A DNA stretch of 64,000 bases from Mesonia sediminis (GTDB lineage Bacteria; Bacteroidota; Bacteroidia; Flavobacteriales; Flavobacteriaceae): NCBI RefSeq assembly GCF_042684705.1, contig NZ_JBHULZ010000040.1, positions 62,001-126,000 of the forward strand, written 5' to 3'. Every line of letters begins with the position of its first letter. Positions within the stretch are counted from its first letter, which is position 1. Below, in pieces: positions 26,299 to 34,409 of this stretch. The notes under the pieces were generated by a model. It worked only from the letters and a program-made list of their open reading frames with translations, did not search any database and was not told the DNA's origin. Position numbers and translations under genes: made by a program.

Positions 26299-27558
26299 AT
26301 GAGAAAAATAATTCTTAAGGCTGTACGTATAATAGACGCAAACTCCAAACACCATCAAAGCGTTCGGGACATTTTAATAGAAAATGAAACCATTATTAAA
26401 ATTGATCATAGCATTGAGGACCCCGAGGCACAATTGATAGCCATTGAAGACCTACACCTATCTCCTTCTTGGTTTGATCCTAGTGTTTCTTTTGGTGAAC
26501 CGGGTTTTGAAGACCGAGAAACTTTGGTAAATGGAATTAAAACAGCGGGCCTTAGCGGATTTGCCCAAATTGGCTTAAACCCCAATACTAGTCCGGTAAC
26601 CGATACTCAAACTGGCATTCGCTTTGCACAACAATATAACTCCTCACAAGCAGTTGAGGTATTTCCTTTAGGTGCTTTAACCAAAGAGGCAAAAGGTAAA
26701 GATTTGGCTGAGTTATTTGAAATGCAACAAGCCGGAGCCATTGCTTTTACAGACTATAAACAACCTATTGAAAACCCCAATATTTTAAAAATTGCACTTC
26801 AATACGCACAAGGATTTGGAGGTCTTGTTCAATCTTACCCCTTAGAAAAACAAATAGCAAGAGAAGCACAGGTACATGAAAGCTTAAACAGCCTGCAATT
26901 GGGGCTGAAAGGAATACCCGCCTTTGCAGAAGAAATACAAATAAAAAGAGACCTAGCCATTTTGGCTTATACTGGCGGTAAATTACACATCCCATTTGTG
27001 TCTACAAAAAATGCACTCCAACTAATTCAAGAAGCTAAAGCTGATGGTCTTCAAGTGACTTGTGGAGTTGCAATACACCAGTTGTTTTACAATGATGCCG
27101 TTTTACACGAATTTGATACGGCAAAAAAAGTTATGCCTCCTCTACGCGATGAAGAAGATCGGTTGGCGCTGGTTGCGGGAGTAGAATCTGGCATTATAGA
27201 TTGCGTTACCTGCGACCACTTACCTCGCAAACCCGAAGAGAAACACGTAGAATTTGAACACGCCCTACCGGGTAGTGTCGGTTTAGAATCGGCTTTTGGC
27301 GCGTTAAACCGCTTATTTGGACTCGAAAAAACTATTAGCCTTCTCACTCAAAGCAGAAAAGTATTTCAGCTACAAGAATTTAGCATTCAAGAAGGGCAAA
27401 AAGCCTCCCTAAGCTTATTTTTACCAAATGAGGATTATACATTTTCTGAACAGGATGTAATCAGTAGCAACAATAACAGTATTTTCTACGGCGAAAAATT
27501 AAAAGGAAAAGCTATAGGTATAATTCACAACAATCAATTATTGCTAAAACAATTATGA
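26299..27558 (+). CDS. dihydroorotase homologue lacking the metal-binding histidines
   Basis: A 419-residue member of the type I dihydroorotase family: GEPGFEDRE at 66-74, NPNTSPVTD at 94-102, D152 in FTDY, KLHIPFVST at 228-236, and CDHLPRKPEEK at 305-315 followed by PGSVGLESAFG. The metal site is incomplete. The canonical D-x-H-x-H is D60-P-S-V-S64, the third His position (normally in an H-x-E motif) is within QSYPLEK, and the fourth (HICHVST) is Phe233. Both Asp ligands (152 and 306) remain. Catalysis of carbamoyl-aspartate cyclisation is therefore unlikely; some bacteria use such inactive subunits to assemble aspartate transcarbamoylase. I chose ATG 26299; the upstream TTG at 26224 lies inside the previous gene. 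Confidence 0.88.
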   Translation: MRKIILKAVRIIDANSKHHQSVRDILIENETIIKIDHSIEDPEAQLIAIEDLHLSPSWFDPSVSFGEPGFEDRETLVNGIKTAGLSGFAQIGLNPNTSPVTDTQTGIRFAQQYNSSQAVEVFPLGALTKEAKGKDLAELFEMQQAGAIAFTDYKQPIENPNILKIALQYAQGFGGLVQSYPLEKQIAREAQVHESLNSLQLGLKGIPAFAEEIQIKRDLAILAYTGGKLHIPFVSTKNALQLIQEAKADGLQVTCGVAIHQLFYNDAVLHEFDTAKKVMPPLRDEEDRLALVAGVESGIIDCVTCDHLPRKPEEKHVEFEHALPGSVGLESAFGALNRLFGLEKTISLLTQSRKVFQLQEFSIQEGQKASLSLFLPNEDYTFSEQDVISSNNNSIFYGEKLKGKAIGIIHNNQLLLKQL

Positions 27559-27890
27559 AAACAGATGCAAATATAGATAAAGGTAAAAATACAGCTATCA
27601 TCAGCTATATCACTTTTGTTGGCGGACTAATAGCCCTTTTTATGAACGCCGAAGAAAAAAATCAATTTGCCAGTTTTCATATTCGGCAAGCCATTGGGTT
27701 GCATCTTCTACAAATTTCGGTATTTATAATCATTAGCGGATTTAATAATTTAGTATTCATTTTCCCTTTCTGGATTTTGTTCTTCGTTTTGTGGTTCTAT
27801 GCATTTTTAGGAGCCGTTCAAGGAAGACGTGTACTCATACCTCTAGTGGGTAATTATTTTCAAAACTGGTTTAAAACTATAGCACCATGA
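27555..27890 (+). CDS. DUF4870-like small membrane protein
   Basis: A 111-residue integral membrane protein. The pattern I-S-Y-I-T-F-V-G-G-L-I near 16-26, N-Q-F-A-S-F-H-I-R-Q-A near 36-46, then two hydrophobic segments and the ending GRRVLIPLVGNYF resembles the DUF4870/Tic20-like family, in which an FHxRQ motif joins the first two helices. It overlaps the preceding gene by 4 nt and the following esterase by 4 nt, so the three are translationally coupled. Function unknown. Confidence 0.78.
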   Translation: MKTDANIDKGKNTAIISYITFVGGLIALFMNAEEKNQFASFHIRQAIGLHLLQISVFIIISGFNNLVFIFPFWILFFVLWFYAFLGAVQGRRVLIPLVGNYFQNWFKTIAP

Positions 27891-28546
27891 CAACAAAAGA
27901 TTTATGTTTAAAGCATCTTGTGAGATCTTCAAGTTTAAGCACCCTCGCTCCTACTATTATTATGCTGCATGGTTATGGGAGTAACGCTGAAGACTTGTTT
28001 AGTTTTTCACCAGAACTAGACGAGCGCTACCTTATTCTATCGGTTCAAGCTCCTTTAGACATGGTTCCCTATGGTCACGCTTGGTACGAAATAAATTTTG
28101 ACGCCAATCAAAACAAATTTACCAATGATGAGCAAGCTGTTGCTTCACGAGAATTGGTTCACCAATTTATTAAAGAAGCACTGGAGGCTTACCCAGTTAA
28201 TCCTCAAGAAATAACGCTTCTGGGTTTTAGTCAAGGAGCAATTTTAAGTTATGCTACCGCATTGTCGTACCCCGGATTAGTAAAAAATGTTATAGCTTTA
28301 AGCGGATATATTCACGAACCAATTATAAAATCCGCAACGACGCAAGAGAATAAAGTTGAAATATACGGTTCGCACGGGAGCGTTGATCAGGTTATTCCGG
28401 TTAGCTGGGCCAGAAAAAACAAAGATTATCTAGCCCAAAAAAACATTGTTTATACGTATTCTGAATTTCCAGTGGGTCACGGTGTTTGTCCTCCTAATTT
28501 TCAAGAATTTAAGCAGTGGTTAACGCAACGCACCAATTGGAATTAA
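27887..28546 (+). CDS. alpha/beta hydrolase, phospholipase/carboxylesterase family
   Basis: A 219-residue serine hydrolase. The oxyanion-side motif MLHGYGSNAEDL is near 25-36; the nucleophile is in LGFSQGAIL (G-x-S-x-G) near 111-119; the catalytic Asp is in GSVDQVIP and the His in PVGHGVCP near the C terminus. Members of this family hydrolyse short-chain carboxyl esters or lysophospholipids. No signal peptide, so cytosolic. The last 4 nt overlap the stop of the convergent gene at 28543. Confidence 0.9.
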   Translation: MTTKDLCLKHLVRSSSLSTLAPTIIMLHGYGSNAEDLFSFSPELDERYLILSVQAPLDMVPYGHAWYEINFDANQNKFTNDEQAVASRELVHQFIKEALEAYPVNPQEITLLGFSQGAILSYATALSYPGLVKNVIALSGYIHEPIIKSATTQENKVEIYGSHGSVDQVIPVSWARKNKDYLAQKNIVYTYSEFPVGHGVCPPNFQEFKQWLTQRTNWN

Positions 28547-29046
28547 TTAGCGTAAAGCAAGCCATTGTTCACCTCAATATCTATTGATTTATCTTCATTG
28601 ATAAAATAATTGAGTAGTACTTCACCCCAATAAGTGCCATCGGTAAACTCGGCTATCACCCATTTATGGTTTAAAACTTTTACACTATTAATGCGCATAA
28701 CTCCGTTTAAACCTTGGTAAGGAACGTAAGGGTTATCTTGATCTATAGCATTAGCCCCAACAATTTTCTGTTCAAGCAATTGAGCAAGTTCTGTAGCTTC
28801 AAAGCCTAAATCTTCAACGTACATTCTAGCTTTGTCATTGCTTTGCAGGGTAAATCGTTCTTGCTGTGCAGTTTCCAAATGCATTATCGAATCTCGCAAA
28901 AGCAGCGCTTCATCCCTTTCGTCTTTTAGTTCAGTGATTTTCAAATTAAGGCGTTCAAAAGTTTTCTTAGAATTGGTATATTGAAAAATAACAAATAATA
29001 AGGTGAACAAAAAAAGATAAAGAAAGATACTTTTTCTCATAATCAA
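28543..29046 (-). CDS. conserved membrane-anchored protein
   Basis: A 167-residue protein with one N-terminal membrane helix (about 5-22, KSIFLYLFLFTLLFVIFQY), a short coiled coil (25-60) and a soluble C-terminal domain that ends ...VIAEFTDGTYWGEVLLNYFINEDKSIDIE. It is translated from an ATG that overlaps the end of the MBL hydrolase by 4 nt, so the two are coupled. Related proteins sit next to this MBL hydrolase in other Flavobacteria as far as I recall; I know of no assigned function. Confidence 0.7.
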   Translation of the reverse strand: MIMRKSIFLYLFLFTLLFVIFQYTNSKKTFERLNLKITELKDERDEALLLRDSIMHLETAQQERFTLQSNDKARMYVEDLGFEATELAQLLEQKIVGANAIDQDNPYVPYQGLNGVMRINSVKVLNHKWVIAEFTDGTYWGEVLLNYFINEDKSIDIEVNNGLLYAN

Positions 29047-29804
29047 AGAGTTAATTTAAGGTTATCGTAAGCCAAATGTACATTTTCAGGTAATTCGCGT
29101 TCAACTTCGTCATGAAAGCCAAGTAAATGACTGATATGGGTTAAATAGGCTTTTTTAGGTTTCAATTCTTCTATAAGCGCCAGCGCTTCTTCTAAATTTA
29201 AATGAGAAGGGTGTGGCTCTCTTCGCAAGGCATTTAAAATTAATACATCTAAATTTTTCAGCTTTAATTTTTCAGTAGCATCAATGGTTTTGGCATCGGT
29301 GATATAAGCCATATTATCTACCCTGAACCCAAAAATTGGTAACGTATTGTGCATCACTTCAATGGGGGTTACTTGCCTGCCTCCCACTTCAAAAGGCTCA
29401 TTTACAATTTCATTAAGATTAACACTGGGTGCTCCTGGATATTTATTATGGCTTTCAAAAACATAGTCAAAACGCTTTTTTAAAGCTTTTATAACCCTTT
29501 GGCTAGCAAATAGATTTATATCACCTTGTCTAAAGTAAAAAGGGCGCACATCGTCTAAACCAATGATATGATCGTTATGTTCATGGGTATATAAAATACC
29601 GTCGAGTTGCTGCACATTTTGATTAAGCATTTGCTGCCTAAAATCTGGACCACAATCAATTACAAAAGTATAGGTATCCCATTCTAATAGCAAACTTACC
29701 CGTAAACGTTTATCTTTTGGATTTTGACTTAAACAAACAGGGTGTTTGCTACCGATAATGGGTATACCCTGAGAAGTTCCGGTACCAAGAAAAGTGATTT
29801 CCAA
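29043..29804 (-). CDS. MBL-fold metallo-hydrolase
   Basis: A 253-residue metallo-beta-lactamase-fold enzyme of the PhnP-like group. The zinc motif is H-E-H-N-D-H in THEHNDHIIGLDD, with Asp ligands in YITDAKTID and a final His in LTHISH. PhnP-type enzymes are phosphodiesterases; the substrate here is unknown. I place the start at TTG 29804 (EITFLGTGTSQG), the position where homologues begin; the upstream ATG at 29876 lies upstream of the promoter element at 29820-29827. Confidence 0.88.
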   Translation of the reverse strand: MEITFLGTGTSQGIPIIGSKHPVCLSQNPKDKRLRVSLLLEWDTYTFVIDCGPDFRQQMLNQNVQQLDGILYTHEHNDHIIGLDDVRPFYFRQGDINLFASQRVIKALKKRFDYVFESHNKYPGAPSVNLNEIVNEPFEVGGRQVTPIEVMHNTLPIFGFRVDNMAYITDAKTIDATEKLKLKNLDVLILNALRREPHPSHLNLEEALALIEELKPKKAYLTHISHLLGFHDEVERELPENVHLAYDNLKLTL

Positions 29805-29819
29805 AATATTTTTTAAACA

Positions 29820-29827
29820 CAAATGTA
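29820..29827 (-). promoter_or_regulatory. -7 element of the MBL hydrolase gene
   Basis: TACATTTG on the minus strand; predicted transcription start near 29813, leaving about 9 nt before the TTG start codon. Confidence 0.5.
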
Positions 29828-29838
29828 GGGATATTTTT

Positions 29839-29866
29839 TTGTTTAAAAAGCAATTGTTTACCTTTG
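29839..29866 (+). promoter_or_regulatory. promoter of the 484-aa unknown gene
   Basis: TTG (29839-29841), 17 nt, TACCTTTG (29859-29866). Expected start near 29873, 31 nt before the ATG at 29904. It lies back-to-back with the MBL promoter. Confidence 0.55.
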
Positions 29867-29903
29867 ATAAAGACAAACTTGATTAATTAAGTAGCCAGAA
29901 AAT

Positions 29904-31358
29904 ATGCCAATAACAATAATGGGAGATCGGGAATTTCAAAATATTCCTTCTATTAAAAGTAAAGCTTTACGCATAAATTTAAACAAAAACATTTACGGTA
30001 CTTTTGCAGAGATTGGTGCAGGTCAAGAAACGGTTCGAAATTTTTTTAGGGCCGGAGGTGCTTCGGGTACTATTGCTAAAACTATGAGTGCTTATGATAA
30101 GGATTTTAGCGATGCAATTTATGGCGTTGAAGACGATCATCGCTATGTAACCGAAGCCCGCTTAAAAAAAATGTTGTCGCACGAAATGCGCCTTATTGAA
30201 GAACGCATTGTTAGAGAAAAACATCCTAATAAGCTTTTTTTTAGTTTCGCCAACACCGTTGCCACTATAGATTTTGCAAAAAAATATAAAGGTCACGGCT
30301 GGGTAGGTTTACGTTATCAAGTAACCCCCGATGGCGAATACAATGAAATAATATTACACGTTCGTTTTCACGAAAATGACGCAAGACTTCAACAAAACAC
30401 CTTAGGAATTTTAGGTGTAAATTTAATTTATGGAGCCTATTACAAGTATGATTCTCCCAAAAAATTACTGCGCTATCTTTATGATCATATAGACAAAGAC
30501 CAAATTGAAATTGATACCATAAATTTTTCGGGACCTATTTTTAAAGATGTTGATAATAGATTGATGTCATTGCAATTGGTTAAGAATGGTATGACCGAGG
30601 CCGTGATGTTTTCACCCGATGGTAAAAATGTCTTACCCGCAAAAGTGCTTTACAAAAAGAATGTTTTAGCGCTTCGTGGTAGTTTTAGGCCGGTGACCAA
30701 TGTAAATATGGACATTTATAAAAACTCACTAGAGTTATTTTTGAATGAAAACAGAGTTAACCCAGAAAATGCAATTAGCATTTTTGAAATAACCTTATCT
30801 AACTTAAGGGCCGAGGGCGAAATTGATGAAAAAGACTTTATGGATCGGGCTAAATTACTTTGCTCACTAGGGCAAACTGTAATGATTTCTAATTTCCAGC
30901 AGTATTATAAAGTGGTAGAGTATTTCTCTCGCTTTACAAAAGAAAGAATGGGCCTTGCTATGGGGGTAAACAACCTTATTGATATCTTTGATGAAAAATA
31001 TTATCGTCATTTAAGCGGTGGAATTCTTGAGGCTTTTGGTAAATTATTCTTTAAAAACTTAAAGGTTTACCTTTATCCTTGGAAGGATGATAAAACCGGT
31101 GAAGTTATCGATTCTAATAACTTAAAAGTGCATCCGCGAATGAAAGAGCTTTATAAATTTTTTAAATACAATGGGAAGGTTATTGATATTAAAGATGCCG
31201 ATCCAGAGGTATTGGATATTTACTCGCGTAAAGTGCTTCAAATGATTGCAGACAAACAAGCGGGATGGGAAGAAATGTTACCCAAAAATACCGCTGACAT
31301 GATAAAAGAACAAGAGCTTTTTGGTTATCGAAAAATAGACCACGAGCCAGCTGTTTAA
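29904..31358 (+). CDS. large conserved protein of unknown function
   Basis: A 484-residue soluble protein with no signal peptide and no beta-barrel or membrane features. Conserved-looking segments are YGTFAEIGAGQETVRNFF near 31-48, RYVTEARL near 80-87, VNLIYGAYY near 174-182, INFSGPIFKDVDNRLMSLQL near 210-229 and the C-terminal KELYKFFKYNG near 414-424. Database copies are often named TonB-dependent receptor or nucleotide adenylyltransferase; neither fits what is visible here. It is transcribed alone, with its own promoter and a strong terminator, and is divergent from the MBL hydrolase. Confidence 0.8.
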   Translation: MPITIMGDREFQNIPSIKSKALRINLNKNIYGTFAEIGAGQETVRNFFRAGGASGTIAKTMSAYDKDFSDAIYGVEDDHRYVTEARLKKMLSHEMRLIEERIVREKHPNKLFFSFANTVATIDFAKKYKGHGWVGLRYQVTPDGEYNEIILHVRFHENDARLQQNTLGILGVNLIYGAYYKYDSPKKLLRYLYDHIDKDQIEIDTINFSGPIFKDVDNRLMSLQLVKNGMTEAVMFSPDGKNVLPAKVLYKKNVLALRGSFRPVTNVNMDIYKNSLELFLNENRVNPENAISIFEITLSNLRAEGEIDEKDFMDRAKLLCSLGQTVMISNFQQYYKVVEYFSRFTKERMGLAMGVNNLIDIFDEKYYRHLSGGILEAFGKLFFKNLKVYLYPWKDDKTGEVIDSNNLKVHPRMKELYKFFKYNGKVIDIKDADPEVLDIYSRKVLQMIADKQAGWEEMLPKNTADMIKEQELFGYRKIDHEPAV

Positions 31359-31383
31359 AAATAATTATTAAGAATATTAAAAT

Positions 31384-31417
31384 AAAAAAGCCGTTTAAAA
31401 ATATAAACGGCTTTTTT
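31384..31417. terminator. bidirectional terminator between the 484-aa gene and murA
   Basis: Perfect 14-bp stem (31384-31397 with 31404-31417) and six-nt loop, with A run on one side and T run on the other, so it works for both convergent genes. Confidence 0.9.
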
Positions 31418-31433
31418 AGTATTATCCTAAAAA

Positions 31434-32744
31434 TTATATCCGCGCGATTTTTGCTCCTAGGGCTTTTAATCTACCATCAATATTTTCATAACCACGATCT
31501 ATTTGTTCAATATTATGAATTGTCGATGTACCCTTCGCTGACAAGGCTGCGATAAGCAAAGAAATACCAGCTCTAATATCTGGACTACTCATAACGGTGG
31601 CTTTTAATTGAGATTTAAAATCATGCCCAATTATAGTAGCGCGATGCGGATCACACAAGATTATCTTCGCCCCCATATCAATCAATTTATCCACAAAAAA
31701 TAACCTACTCTCAAACATTTTCTGGTGAATTAAAACACTACCTCTAGCTTGGGTGGCCACCACCAACATAATACTCAATAAATCGGGTGTAAATCCGGGC
31801 CATGGTGCATCGCTAATATTCATAATAGACCCGTCAATAAAGCTTTGAACCTCGTACCCGTCGCGGTGAGCTGGGATAAACATATCGTCTCCTCTTTTTT
31901 CAATTTGAATACCAAGTTTAGCAAAGGTAGAAGGTATTAGGCCTAGATGTTTCCAGCTTACATTTTTAATGGTAATTTCGCTTTTCGTCATTGCCGCTAA
32001 TCCTATCCAAGATCCTATTTCAATCATATCGGGAAGAATGCTATGCGTACAACCGTGTAGTTCTTCAACTCCGTCTATTTCCAATAAGTTAGAGCCAATC
32101 CCTTTTATTCTAGCCCCCATTGCCACCAGCATAGAGCAAAGTTGTTGAATGTAAGGCTCACAAGCTGCATTATAAATGGTAGTTTTACCTTTAGCCATTA
32201 CGGCAGCCATCACAATATTTGCTGTTCCCGTTACCGAAGCTTCTTCTAAAAGCATGTAAGTTCCGGTTAAACCATTTGGTGCTTCAACACCATAAAAGCG
32301 TTCTTCTTTGTTATACCTAAATTTAGCGCCCAGTTTAATAAATCCCTCAAAGTGGGTGTCTAATCTACGTCTTCCTATTTTATCTCCTCCAGGTCTGGGA
32401 ATATATCCTTTACCAAAGCGGGCCAATAAAGGTCCCACGATCATAATCGATCCGCGTAAGCTAGACCCCTCTTTCTTAAATAATTCGCTCTCTAAATAAT
32501 CAAGTTGTAAATCATCACTAATAAAAGAATAGCTACCCTTTCCGTTTTTACGGATTTTAACTCCTAGATTACTTAAAATGTCGATTAGTTTATTGACATC
32601 TACAATATCTGGAATATTATCTATCCTAACTTCTTCTTTGGTCAATAAAACAGCACATAAAATTTGCAATGCCTCGTTTTTAGCACCTTGGGGTTGAATT
32701 TCTCCTTTTAAAGGAATTCCCCCTTCTATTTGAAAAGTTGCCAT
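31434..32744 (-). CDS. murA: UDP-N-acetylglucosamine 1-carboxyvinyltransferase
   Basis: A 436-residue MurA, which adds enolpyruvate from PEP to UDP-GlcNAc in the first committed step of peptidoglycan synthesis. Lys22-Asn23 (GAKNEA), the LRGSIMIVGPLLARFG segment and the DMIEIGSW region are typical. In the active-site loop (113-127) the residue at the position of E. coli Cys115 is Asp121 (RPGGDKIGRR), so the enzyme should be insensitive to fosfomycin, which acts by alkylating that cysteine. It follows the DUF4290 gene by 2 nt and ends at a strong terminator. Confidence 0.96.
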   Translation of the reverse strand: MATFQIEGGIPLKGEIQPQGAKNEALQILCAVLLTKEEVRIDNIPDIVDVNKLIDILSNLGVKIRKNGKGSYSFISDDLQLDYLESELFKKEGSSLRGSIMIVGPLLARFGKGYIPRPGGDKIGRRRLDTHFEGFIKLGAKFRYNKEERFYGVEAPNGLTGTYMLLEEASVTGTANIVMAAVMAKGKTTIYNAACEPYIQQLCSMLVAMGARIKGIGSNLLEIDGVEELHGCTHSILPDMIEIGSWIGLAAMTKSEITIKNVSWKHLGLIPSTFAKLGIQIEKRGDDMFIPAHRDGYEVQSFIDGSIMNISDAPWPGFTPDLLSIMLVVATQARGSVLIHQKMFESRLFFVDKLIDMGAKIILCDPHRATIIGHDFKSQLKATVMSSPDIRAGISLLIAALSAKGTSTIHNIEQIDRGYENIDGRLKALGAKIARI

Positions 32745-32746
32745 GT

Positions 32747-33391
32747 TTAGTATCTTTTTCTACCCTTATTGTTGCGATAATTCTTTTTAGACTTGTTTTT
32801 GTTGTATTGCTTTTTATTATTGCCCTTAATCAAGTCTGAAGCTTCTGCCAAGTCTTCTTCTTTTTTATTTAAGTTAATTTGGCCATTACTGAGTTCGAAC
32901 AAATGATCAAAAATCACCTTATCTTCTACCGTGTCCCTGTTCCAATTTAAATAGCACTTTTTCATATGGTTAGCAATATTAAAAATAAGCGCCTCTTTCA
33001 AAGCACCTTCTTCAAACTTTAAGGCCGCATCAATCATACGCTTAATATTGTTCCCATAAAACCTATACTTTGGATGGTTTTGCGGATAATCTAAGGGTGC
33101 AGGAGACTCTTCTAACATTTCTCGCGAAGGCTTAGGATATGGCGAATCTACTTCTAGTTTAAAATCGCTAATAATAAATAATTGATCCCAAAGCTTATGC
33201 TGAAAGTCGGGAACATCACGAAGATGCGGATTTAAATTACCCATTACGGCTATAATAGATTTAGCCACTTTATTGCGTTCTTCTTCATCTTTAATGCTAA
33301 CCGCATATTCAACCATTTTTTGAATATGTCTACCATATTCGGGAATATGCAAGGTAGATCTTTCTGAATTGTATTCTAAATCGTATGTCAA
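32747..33391 (-). CDS. DUF4290 family protein
   Basis: A 214-residue protein. The N-terminal 165 residues match the DUF4290 pattern (LEYNSERSTLHIPEYGRHIQ at 5-24, VMGNLNPHLRDVPDFQHKLWDQLF). The C-terminal 30 residues are Lys/Arg/Asn-rich (KGNNKKQYNKNKSKKNYRN) and end in RKRY, suggesting an RNA- or DNA-binding tail. It precedes murA by 2 nt and is almost certainly in one transcript with it, an arrangement usual in Flavobacteria. Function unknown. Confidence 0.88.
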   Translation of the reverse strand: MTYDLEYNSERSTLHIPEYGRHIQKMVEYAVSIKDEEERNKVAKSIIAVMGNLNPHLRDVPDFQHKLWDQLFIISDFKLEVDSPYPKPSREMLEESPAPLDYPQNHPKYRFYGNNIKRMIDAALKFEEGALKEALIFNIANHMKKCYLNWNRDTVEDKVIFDHLFELSNGQINLNKKEEDLAEASDLIKGNNKKQYNKNKSKKNYRNNKGRKRY

Positions 33392-33491
33392 AATCGAAAA
33401 TTATAATAAGGTGATAAGAGCCTTTAATTTACTTGGCTCCGCTTGCAAAATAATAAATATTTATAAGTATACTTTAGTAAAGTAAAAAAAA

Positions 33492-33782
33492 TTATAAAGA
33501 AATTACCCCTTCTACTTGGTTGCCTACTTCTTTATACTTTTCAATTACCGCATCAGGATTGGCCATAATTACATTAATAGACACCGAAGTATAGGTGCCC
33601 TTAGAAGAAGTTTTAGTTTGAATAACCGCCCCCATATTATCAAAAATATCTTCTACCTGCTTAATTTTCTGCGGTTTAGAAGGAACAATAAATTTATACA
33701 AATATTTTGAAGGCCAATTACTAGTATCTTTTAATTTGATTTTCAACTTCTTATAAAAAGCCTCGGCATTTTCTTTACTCAT
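33492..33782 (-). CDS. DUF493 (YbeD-like) family protein
   Basis: A 96-residue alpha/beta protein of the DUF493/YbeD family: YLYKFIVPSKPQKIKQVEDIF near 25-45, SSKGTYTSVSINVIMANPDAVIEKYKEV near 59-86, and the family ending VEGVISL. The fold resembles ACT-like ferredoxin domains. In Escherichia coli ybeD lies next to lipoate genes; no such context is seen here. A TATATTTG element 24 nt before the ATG probably drives it alone. Function unknown. Confidence 0.83.
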   Translation of the reverse strand: MSKENAEAFYKKLKIKLKDTSNWPSKYLYKFIVPSKPQKIKQVEDIFDNMGAVIQTKTSSKGTYTSVSINVIMANPDAVIEKYKEVGNQVEGVISL

Positions 33783-33805
33783 AAAATTTGTTTATCTTTT
33801 TGCAA

Positions 33806-33813
33806 CAAATATA
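33806..33813 (-). promoter_or_regulatory. -7 element of the DUF493 gene
   Basis: TATATTTG on the minus strand, 23 nt before the ATG at 33782; no clear TTG at -33. Confidence 0.45.
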
Positions 33814-33869
33814 AGCTTATTGACGCATTTTTTTAACTTGCCAAACGTAAAAAACAAAATCAATTAAAA

Positions 33870-34397
33870 ATGGGTAAAAAGGCATTGATTATTGGAGGAC
33901 CAGGTACGGGCAAATCAACAACTTTAAAAGCATTAGAAAAGAAAGGATACACATGTTATCCAGAAATTTCTAGAGAGGTTATTTTAGATGCACAGAAAAA
34001 CGGAATAGAACAATTGTTTTTAACCGATCCGCTACTGTTTAGCCAGCGACTTTTAGAAGGACGCATCAATCAATTTAAAAAAGCTGAAATGCAGGAAGGT
34101 ACAGTTTTTATAGATCGTGGTATTCCCGATGTTACGGCCTACCTGGATTATAAAAAAGACACCTATCCTACTTATTTCAAAGAAGCCAATTTACAATACC
34201 GTTATGATTTGGTTTTCCTGTTTCCATTTTGGGAAGATATATATGTTGGAGACAACGAGCGTTATGAAAACAGAACAGAAGCAAAAGAAATTCAATCCTT
34301 TCTAGAGCAAACCTATCGCAATTTAGGCTATGATTTAATTGCTGTACCCCAAGACAATGTGGCAAACCGGGTTAATTTTATTTTGAGTCGTTGTTAA
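33870..34397 (+). CDS. AAA ATPase (AAA_28 family)
   Basis: A 175-residue P-loop protein. Walker A is GGPGTGKST at 9-17; the YPEISREVI motif follows at about 31-39, and a Walker B-like VFIDRGIPDVTAYL lies near 84-97. This arrangement resembles the kinase-like AAA_28 group, related to the ribosylnicotinamide kinase domain of NadR. Size and motifs suggest a nucleotide or small-molecule kinase, substrate unknown. It precedes recQ by 12 nt, and recQ is followed by fmt with a 4-nt overlap, so the three probably form an operon. Confidence 0.83.
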   Translation: MGKKALIIGGPGTGKSTTLKALEKKGYTCYPEISREVILDAQKNGIEQLFLTDPLLFSQRLLEGRINQFKKAEMQEGTVFIDRGIPDVTAYLDYKKDTYPTYFKEANLQYRYDLVFLFPFWEDIYVGDNERYENRTEAKEIQSFLEQTYRNLGYDLIAVPQDNVANRVNFILSRC

Positions 34398-34409
34398 ATC
34401 AATCTCTTT

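Noticed and set aside
29805..29876. Longer MBL hydrolase starting at ATG 29876
   Set aside because: The extension precedes the TACATTTG promoter element and the family start is at the TTG (EITFLGTGTSQG).
29904..31358. TonB-dependent receptor annotation
   Set aside because: No signal peptide, plug domain, TonB box or beta-barrel pattern is present.
31784..32400. MurA Asp121 as a sign of a broken or mutated gene
   Set aside because: All other conserved residues are intact, and Asp at this position is a natural, active variant in several bacteria.
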